Below the pieces are notes generated by a model, which was given only the letters and a program-made list of their open reading frames with translations, searched no databases and was not told the origin of the DNA. From positions 1 to 43,967 of IMG/VR virus record IMGVR_UViG_3300035698_001761: a stretch of DNA of 43,967 bases; one strand, written 5' to 3'. The translations under genes were made by a program, and so were the position numbers. The stretch's first letter is position 1, and every line of letters begins with the position of its first letter. This DNA is from a virus. Shown here in pieces: positions 39,237-43,967 of this stretch.

Positions 39237-41036
39237 ATGGAAAAAGGAGCATTATTACCATTGAGATTTTATCCGGCTTTGAACCGGACAGATTACGAAA
39301 GGTACACAAATAAGTTAAGTGCGGATGCTGTTATTCCGAGAGAGCATAAGATATATGCGCCAGCCTTTCAGATGGTGATGCCTGACGTTGGTAGACATTG
39401 GGGATTTCTTGATTTTCAAGCCCCCGGAGTGTGGGAACTTGTTAATTATGATACTGGAGTTAATTTAAGCATGTGGAACTATGATGCAGCTGGACAGAAT
39501 GGTGTATATGTAAGTGCTGGAAGTCATAGAAACTTTGTACACAATAGATTCCCACTTTATAATTATGTACCAGCAACATTGCCTGACGGATTATATTATT
39601 ATCATTTAGTAGACCAATTTGATGAGACACATTGGTATTCTGATATATTTGAGTATTGCGATTTAGGTCTGAATGCGATGACTGAGGTGTGGACAGATGG
39701 CGGTGGGTGGGCAGCAACCACCTTAGTTTATAATGCAACGGAGGAATATAATGAACTACGTGGGTGTAAAACTGGCGCAGCGGTAGCAGAGGTTTATACT
39801 CCTGTTGATGTATTCTTAGAAGAGGAATTAGATTTGTATATCTTAGGAAGGGGTTATCCCGGGGGTTGTGGGGCTGGTGACTGGAACGACCCCTTATATT
39901 TTGAGTTAAGAACATTGGACGGGCAGGTAGTATCTGACACTGTTTCCGTATCTGCGTCAGAGGGGTATCATTTTACTCTGACCGCGCAGGTAGGTGGAAC
40001 GGTAAGATTATACGCCTATGTTTTAGCTGCTGATACTTCAGCGGTATCTGTATTTGTATACTTACAGCGTAGATATTCAGAGAATAATATCCAATTAAGG
40101 TACTCTAATGAAGTAAGTACTTGTAAGGTTTTCTATGAGATAGGATATGAAAATGTATGGTTCTTAGACTCCAAGCAAGTGATAGACCAGCAAGTAATAA
40201 ATGAGAACGTTGTAGAGGATGACCTTGCGAACAAATACCGGATAGTGGGGAGTAACCAAAAATGGAACTCTTTGCAGTTTGCAAGTGGGGAGGCTATGCT
40301 AAATGCTATGAGCCTTTTAAGACTTCACGATGAGATAAAGATAATCCGAGAGACAGGCGAGGTGATGGATGTCGTAGAGATATTAATGGAGCAGTCTGTT
40401 ATAGACTATGAGGCTTCAACTGTTAAATTGGTCTACCGTGAGGCTAGTTGCGGAGTGGAGGCTTGTGGCTTTGAGAATTGCTGTCCTACACTAGACACTC
40501 CTATTATGCAGGATGTTTATTCATCTCCAGCAGCTCTTCCAGCAGCAGCAGCAGCAAATAACGACTGGTATGCTATGGTTTGGGTAGCTGGAGACCAGTA
40601 CCAAATTTATCTAAGTAACGGAGTGGCATGGGCGGTAGATAATACCTATGATGTAGCTGATGACTGTATAGAGGCACGACAAAATACGGTTTCTGGTGGA
40701 GAGCAGAGATTCTTCTGGTTTGAGGCAGCAGCAGTTAATAGGTGGAGAATATTTATAGACCTCCCAACAGTAAATGATAATGCAGACGGTACGGCCGATC
40801 TTGTCACGGATGTAGAATATAGAGATGGATTGACAGTAAGGGGTGAGTATGAAGATGCTGACGGGGTATGGAATGAGTGTACTGATGCTAAGTTATTAGT
40901 TGTTGGTGGTGGAGCTATTACACTAATCACCTATTCTAGTATACCAGGTGTGGGTTTGTGGAACTTCAGGCTACATATTTATGATGATAGTTGCGATTAT
41001 GGCTATTCTCAGACAGTGGCACAAACAATAACGTAG
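39237..41036 (+). CDS. Tail protein, probable host-contact or baseplate component
   Basis: 599 residues, beta-rich. MEKGALLPLRFYPALNRTDY, then LPDGLYYYHLVDQFDETHWYS and DIFEYC are in the style of Bacteroidota phage tail proteins that carry several beta-sandwich domains. The C-terminal 170 residues (NDWYAMVWVAGDQYQIYLSN; VNRWRIFIDLP) are another such domain set. It lies where receptor-binding or tail tip proteins are expected. Confidence 0.68.
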   Translation: MEKGALLPLRFYPALNRTDYERYTNKLSADAVIPREHKIYAPAFQMVMPDVGRHWGFLDFQAPGVWELVNYDTGVNLSMWNYDAAGQNGVYVSAGSHRNFVHNRFPLYNYVPATLPDGLYYYHLVDQFDETHWYSDIFEYCDLGLNAMTEVWTDGGGWAATTLVYNATEEYNELRGCKTGAAVAEVYTPVDVFLEEELDLYILGRGYPGGCGAGDWNDPLYFELRTLDGQVVSDTVSVSASEGYHFTLTAQVGGTVRLYAYVLAADTSAVSVFVYLQRRYSENNIQLRYSNEVSTCKVFYEIGYENVWFLDSKQVIDQQVINENVVEDDLANKYRIVGSNQKWNSLQFASGEAMLNAMSLLRLHDEIKIIRETGEVMDVVEILMEQSVIDYEASTVKLVYREASCGVEACGFENCCPTLDTPIMQDVYSSPAALPAAAAANNDWYAMVWVAGDQYQIYLSNGVAWAVDNTYDVADDCIEARQNTVSGGEQRFFWFEAAAVNRWRIFIDLPTVNDNADGTADLVTDVEYRDGLTVRGEYEDADGVWNECTDAKLLVVGGGAITLITYSSIPGVGLWNFRLHIYDDSCDYGYSQTVAQTIT

Positions 41037-41040
41037 AAAT

Positions 41041-41083
41041 AACATTAAGTTTTTCATAAATAGATAACGAAGTATTAAATTTA
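41041..41083 (+). promoter_or_regulatory. Two-box late promoter, copy 2
   Basis: AACATTAAGTTTTTC (41041-41055), exactly 20 bases, TAAATTTA (41076-41083), identical in both boxes and spacing to 30661-30703. The next gene starts at 41100. Confidence 0.65.
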
Positions 41084-41099
41084 ATAAAATTTTAGAACT

Positions 41100-41648
41100 A
41101 TGAGTTTACCAACTATTACTTGTCCGACAGGATGCCAGAACGATGTTCCCGTTGTATCATTTGACGAATGTAATCCCACAGTCGACTTTTCAGAAGTGGA
41201 TAAGCTGTATCTTACGGCTATCAACAACCCTTTGGCAGACTGGACAGATGCCGCTGAGTGGGGAACGAGGATAGACAACACGGGGCTATTGGCTTCAGAC
41301 ATTAGAGAGCTATGGGTATCCGGGGAACTACCAGAGCCGGAGCGCACGAACACGGAGATAGATAACGAGAGGGATGTATGGAGTCCCATGAAGTTTACTA
41401 TGCCTCTAGTGGTGTTTGAGAATAACCTTACTAACTATGACTTCATACGCACCCTTCAGTGTGGTGGTGAGTTCTTAGCGTGGTACTCAGCAGGTGAGAA
41501 TATGTACGGAAGCACAGCGGGCATAGAGGTTAATGTTAAGGCTTCGGCTTTAATCACCAAAGGAGCAAAAGAGGCTAACACCCTTATGTTAGAAGTAACG
41601 TGGGATGCCAAGCACAATCCAGAAAGAATTACTAATCCCTTAGTATAA
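41100..41648 (+). CDS. Structural protein, possibly major tail tube protein
   Basis: 182 residues. MSLPTITCPTGCQNDVPVVS opens with a Cys pair; the remainder (SPMKFTMPLVVFENNLTNYD; GIEVNVKASALITKGAKEAN) is beta-rich, and the size fits a tail tube or fibre-base protein. It has its own strong promoter, which suits an abundant virion part, but it lies downstream of the tape measure gene, unlike most tube genes. The next gene starts on its last base. Confidence 0.6.
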   Translation: MSLPTITCPTGCQNDVPVVSFDECNPTVDFSEVDKLYLTAINNPLADWTDAAEWGTRIDNTGLLASDIRELWVSGELPEPERTNTEIDNERDVWSPMKFTMPLVVFENNLTNYDFIRTLQCGGEFLAWYSAGENMYGSTAGIEVNVKASALITKGAKEANTLMLEVTWDAKHNPERITNPLV

Positions 41649-41935
41649 TGAGTACATTTACACTTTGTATAGGATGTTTAACTCCGATAACCATACCGGA
41701 GGCACTGAAGATGGTTATGCGGCAAGATGCTGACGGCTCGGTGTATATTAACCTAAAGTTTAATGAGAAGGAGCAATGCGATGACTACGAGACGGCTTTT
41801 GAGTGTCTTCAGGATGCTACTATCGAAGAGGTATTAAAGCTCCTTATCGTAGAGGATGACTGCGGCAAGTGTTCTATAAATTTTATAGCTAACATTTGCG
41901 ATGTGTGTGATTTTGTTACAGTACCACAAAAATAA
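41648..41935 (+). CDS. Small Cys-containing virion-type protein, paralogue A
   Basis: 95 residues. MSTFTLCIGCLTPITIPEAL, then MVMRQDADGSVYINLKFNEK and EEVLKLLIVEDDCGKCSINF. It is clearly related to the next protein over its whole length (shared LNLKFNEKEQCDDYE-type and VEDDCG motifs) and more distantly to those at 42213 and 42506. A chain of adaptor proteins or one exchangeable fibre-base set is possible. Confidence 0.65.
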   Translation: MSTFTLCIGCLTPITIPEALKMVMRQDADGSVYINLKFNEKEQCDDYETAFECLQDATIEEVLKLLIVEDDCGKCSINFIANICDVCDFVTVPQK

Positions 41936-41946
41936 AATAAATTGAT

Positions 41947-42213
41947 ATGAGTACATTTACAGAGTGTATAGGATGCGCAACAGACGTAACGTTAGAGACA
42001 CTATTTAGGCTAACAGTAGTTAAGGATAGCGATAATAGCTATTATCTTAACCTAAAGTTCAATGAAAAAGAACAGTGTGATGACTATGAGCCTGCGGTGG
42101 ACTGTGGCAGTCACGTCACTGTTGAGGAGCTTTTGCGTAGGCTTGTCGTGGAAGACGACTGCGGCAATTGCGCCTGGAATATATTAGCAAATATTTGTGA
42201 TGCCTGCGACTAA
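41947..42213 (+). CDS. Small Cys-containing virion-type protein, paralogue B
   Basis: 88 residues: MSTFTECIGCATDVTLETLF, YYLNLKFNEKEQCDDYEPAV, EELLRRLVVEDDCGNCAWNI. It is a near duplicate of the protein at 41648, with the same spacing of the CIGC, CDD and DDCGxC motifs. It overlaps the next start by one base. Confidence 0.65.
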   Translation: MSTFTECIGCATDVTLETLFRLTVVKDSDNSYYLNLKFNEKEQCDDYEPAVDCGSHVTVEELLRRLVVEDDCGNCAWNILANICDACD

Positions 42214-42455
42214 TGAGTTTAGTTATAACATGCGACCTTGGGGATTTATCTCTTGATGACATCTTTAGACTGGTAACGGCTGTCGATGCTTCGGGGAATG
42301 TGTACATACGTATTTACGATGACGGCACAGACCCCGACACACTTTCAGACCTAGCTGATTGCGCTGATGGCATAAGGATGTTGGATATTTTGAGAGGTGC
42401 TTTGGTAACCAATCTCGATGGCGAGTACGCCTTGAATGTAGTAAGCCTAACATAA
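42213..42455 (+). CDS. Small virion-type protein, paralogue C
   Basis: 80 residues: MSLVITCDLGDLSLDDIFRL, TAVDASGNVYIRIYDDGTDP, then ILRGALVTNLDGEYALNVVS. It follows the same two-part pattern as the two before it but has lost most Cys. A terminator hairpin stands 24 bases after its stop. Confidence 0.6.
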   Translation: MSLVITCDLGDLSLDDIFRLVTAVDASGNVYIRIYDDGTDPDTLSDLADCADGIRMLDILRGALVTNLDGEYALNVVSLT

Positions 42456-42478
42456 ATGAAATATTAAACTAAATATAT

Positions 42479-42503
42479 AAGCCAGGGATACTTGGCTTTT
42501 TTT
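42479..42503 (+). terminator. Rho-independent terminator abutting the next start codon
   Basis: AAGCCA (42479-42484) and TGGCTT (42493-42498) form the stem around an eight-base loop, within a T run to 42503. The next gene's ATG is at 42506, so the hairpin would also cover its ribosome-entry region. Confidence 0.72.
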
Positions 42504-42505
42504 AT

Positions 42506-43009
42506 ATGAGTATAATAAGTTTAACAAGTTTAGTTAAGTGTGGCGCAGATTACGACTGTGATACGCTTATAAAGATGCTCTTAGCGGAGTTAGACTGTGC
42601 TAGTGACATTACTGTTTGCGAGGCCCTGAAGTCTGCCGTGAAGCAAGATGCTAGTGGGAATATTGTTTTAGACATTCCGATAAGCATAAAAGCAACATCT
42701 TTTTACGGCGATACCCTGACGATAACCACGCTGGTAAATACAGCCACCTACACTCTTTTATCTGCCGATGACATTCTTTTAGTGTACTATACGGTGACGG
42801 GGGCGGTAGCTATCACTCTTCCTACGGCACTAGCCACAGACGGGTACACGATAGTTATAAAAGACTCTGGGGGAAACGCAACACTAAACAACATTACCGT
42901 CTCTAGTGAGGGCGCAGAAACGATAGACGGGGCAGCTACGGCAGTTATCTCGACAGATTACGATAGTATTTCACTTGTTTCAGACGGCACAGATTGGTTT
43001 ATTTATTAA
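42506..43009 (+). CDS. Tail fibre-type protein with paralogous N-terminal adaptor
   Basis: 167 residues. The first 60 (CDTLIKMLLAELDCASDITV, EALKSAVKQDASGNIVLDI) repeat the motif of the three small proteins upstream. The rest is a phage fibre end domain: YTLLSADDILLVYYTVTGAV, TLPTALATDGYTIVIKDSGG, then TIDGAATAVIST and SISLVSDGTDWFIY. So it looks like an anchor joined to a beta-rich fibre domain. Confidence 0.72.
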   Translation: MSIISLTSLVKCGADYDCDTLIKMLLAELDCASDITVCEALKSAVKQDASGNIVLDIPISIKATSFYGDTLTITTLVNTATYTLLSADDILLVYYTVTGAVAITLPTALATDGYTIVIKDSGGNATLNNITVSSEGAETIDGAATAVISTDYDSISLVSDGTDWFIY

Positions 43010-43012
43010 GAT

Positions 43013-43967
43013 ATGAGTTATATAAGTTTTAAAGACAGTTTACTAGGGATGCCCACAATAGGGCGTGCAGCTACGGCTACACTATACGTATCACCCAATG
43101 GGGACAATTCTAACGGCTCTTCGTGGGCAAAGGCATACCAAACCATACAAGGGGCTTTAGATGTCGCTAGTGTGGATGTGAACGATTGTACACTAATACT
43201 TATTGGCATAAATACAGGAGCTAATAATTACGATATAAACACTACGGGCGATCCTACATACGCAGGGAATTACATCTTAAAAGGTACTCATAGAAATTGG
43301 GCTAAGATTAAGAACACCCACGATACTGCCACTTCGATATTTAAGTTCACCGGGTACATATCACTTCAGGATTTGAACATCAACTTAGGTGCAGGAGCGG
43401 CTGGAGTAAATGGTGTGATAGTTACTAAGGGCGGATTCAGGATTGATGACTGTATGTTTGTCGGTGAAGATTTGACGGTTGCCGCTGCGGCTACTGCTAT
43501 CCACGTAGACGGTGCTGCTGCTCTCAAAAATGGCAAGATAAGAAACTGTGATATTAAAGGAGAGGCTACTGGAACTCACATGACAGGGATATTACTAGAT
43601 AATGCTGAATGTGCCGAGCTTAAAGATTTAAGGATAGGATACTGCTCAAGTGCTGTACAACAGGTAGGAGCTAGTTCGGCTTTAAACAAATTAGATAATG
43701 TAGAATTTTGTTCAAATACAATAGGTGTAGATATAGATGCAGGAAGTGGGATGCTGTTTGAGAACATTCATTTTCTAGGCAATGATTTAAACTTTGATGA
43801 CGAGATAGGAGGAAATTCGTTTAGTAATATAGAAGGAGCTTTTCCAATAACAATAGAACCAGTTACGATACCTAATTATGATGGTGTGCAGGTTGATGCA
43901 GGTGAAGACGCCTATGGTGCTGATACCGAGTTACGGGCTGCTGTAACATCCACTAAGCCGTTTAAGG
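43013..43967 (+). CDS. Beta-helix tail spike (3' partial)
   Basis: The frame from ATG 43013 is open to the end of the window (318 codons so far). LYVSPNGDNSNGSSWAKAYQ with TIQGALDVAS is the standard opening of right-handed beta-helix (pectate-lyase-like) proteins, and repeated rungs follow (LQDLNINLGAG; FRIDDCMFVGED; KIRNCDIKGEA; LKDLRIGYCSS; LDNVEFCSNT). Such spikes bind or cut surface polysaccharide at host contact. It starts 3 bases after the fibre gene and is cut by the window edge. Confidence 0.83.
   Translation, partial: MSYISFKDSLLGMPTIGRAATATLYVSPNGDNSNGSSWAKAYQTIQGALDVASVDVNDCTLILIGINTGANNYDINTTGDPTYAGNYILKGTHRNWAKIKNTHDTATSIFKFTGYISLQDLNINLGAGAAGVNGVIVTKGGFRIDDCMFVGEDLTVAAAATAIHVDGAAALKNGKIRNCDIKGEATGTHMTGILLDNAECAELKDLRIGYCSSAVQQVGASSALNKLDNVEFCSNTIGVDIDAGSGMLFENIHFLGNDLNFDDEIGGNSFSNIEGAFPITIEPVTIPNYDGVQVDAGEDAYGADTELRAAVTSTKPFK

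Noticed and set aside
1-43967. Integrase, tRNA genes, CRISPR arrays, insertion sequences or reverse transcriptase (diversity-generating element)
   Set aside because: None seen on either strand; gaps between genes are all under 150 bases and hold only promoter, terminator or palindrome sequence.

Overview
The window is a continuous stretch of a tailed (siphovirus-like) bacteriophage genome. Every gene I can support lies on the + strand, and genes are densely packed with many ATGA or TAATG overlaps. The host is probably a member of the Bacteroidota. Several intergenic regions carry the Bacteroidota-type promoter layout (TTTG or TTTT, 19 bases, then TAnnTTTG-like), translation starts are preceded by A-rich rather than GGAGG sequence, and several proteins resemble families I know from Bacteroidota phages. 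I see no integrase, tRNA, CRISPR array or insertion sequence. The first gene is cut at its 5' end and the last at its 3' end.

Layout. (1) 1-689: an M15-type endolysin (partial) and a small membrane protein. (2) 709-9904: an early/accessory and replication-recombination region with a metallophosphoesterase, an HNH homing endonuclease, YopX, an HTH protein, an octapeptide-repeat protein, an ERF annealing protein, a lipoprotein, a replication initiator-like protein, a second HNH protein, NinG, a DnaA domain IV-like protein and many small unknowns. It ends at a strong terminator (9967-9999). (3) 10002-10528: a small self-contained unit with its own promoter and terminator. (4) 10560-15528: a GIY-YIG protein, small and large terminase, portal and a MuF-like minor head protein. 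(5) 15525-27755: an unusual 12 kb block of 18 genes, including about nine glycosyltransferases, a pyruvoyl-type aspartate decarboxylase (PanD) homologue, two paralogous asparagine-synthetase-like PP-loop enzymes, a methyltransferase, a formyltransferase-like enzyme, an SDR sugar epimerase and a sugar nucleotidyltransferase-like protein. (6) 27727-30656: head assembly, with two proteins ending in HeH-like domains, a probable scaffold and the major capsid protein. (7) 30733-31458: a GIY-YIG homing endonuclease next to the capsid gene. (8) 31449-43967: connectors, tail chaperones with a possible -1 frameshift, a tape measure protein, distal tail proteins, a run of small related cysteine-containing proteins and a beta-helix tail spike that runs off the window.

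The most interesting system is the block at 15525-27755. Its first gene overlaps the minor head gene by ATGA and nearly all of its genes overlap one another, so it is probably expressed with the head genes. It encodes activation and modification of sugars and many soluble transferases. It has no flippase, polymerase, membrane-bound initiating transferase or other multi-pass membrane protein. That pattern fits direct cytosolic glycosylation of virion proteins better than assembly of a host surface polysaccharide. The PanD homologue keeps the residues needed for self-cleavage and catalysis, and a GT-B/PP-loop pair has been duplicated, so the glycan may carry an unusual amide or amino-acid decoration. 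This function is inference.

Regulation. Two late intergenic sites share an identical 15-base box and an identical 8-base box at exactly 20 bases' spacing (30661 and 41041). A palindrome, TTATTTAGACTAAATAA and variants, recurs after gene ends at 1704, 3742 and 27993. The replication initiator gene is preceded by a promoter, a 32-codon leader ORF and a terminator-like hairpin that together look like an attenuator.
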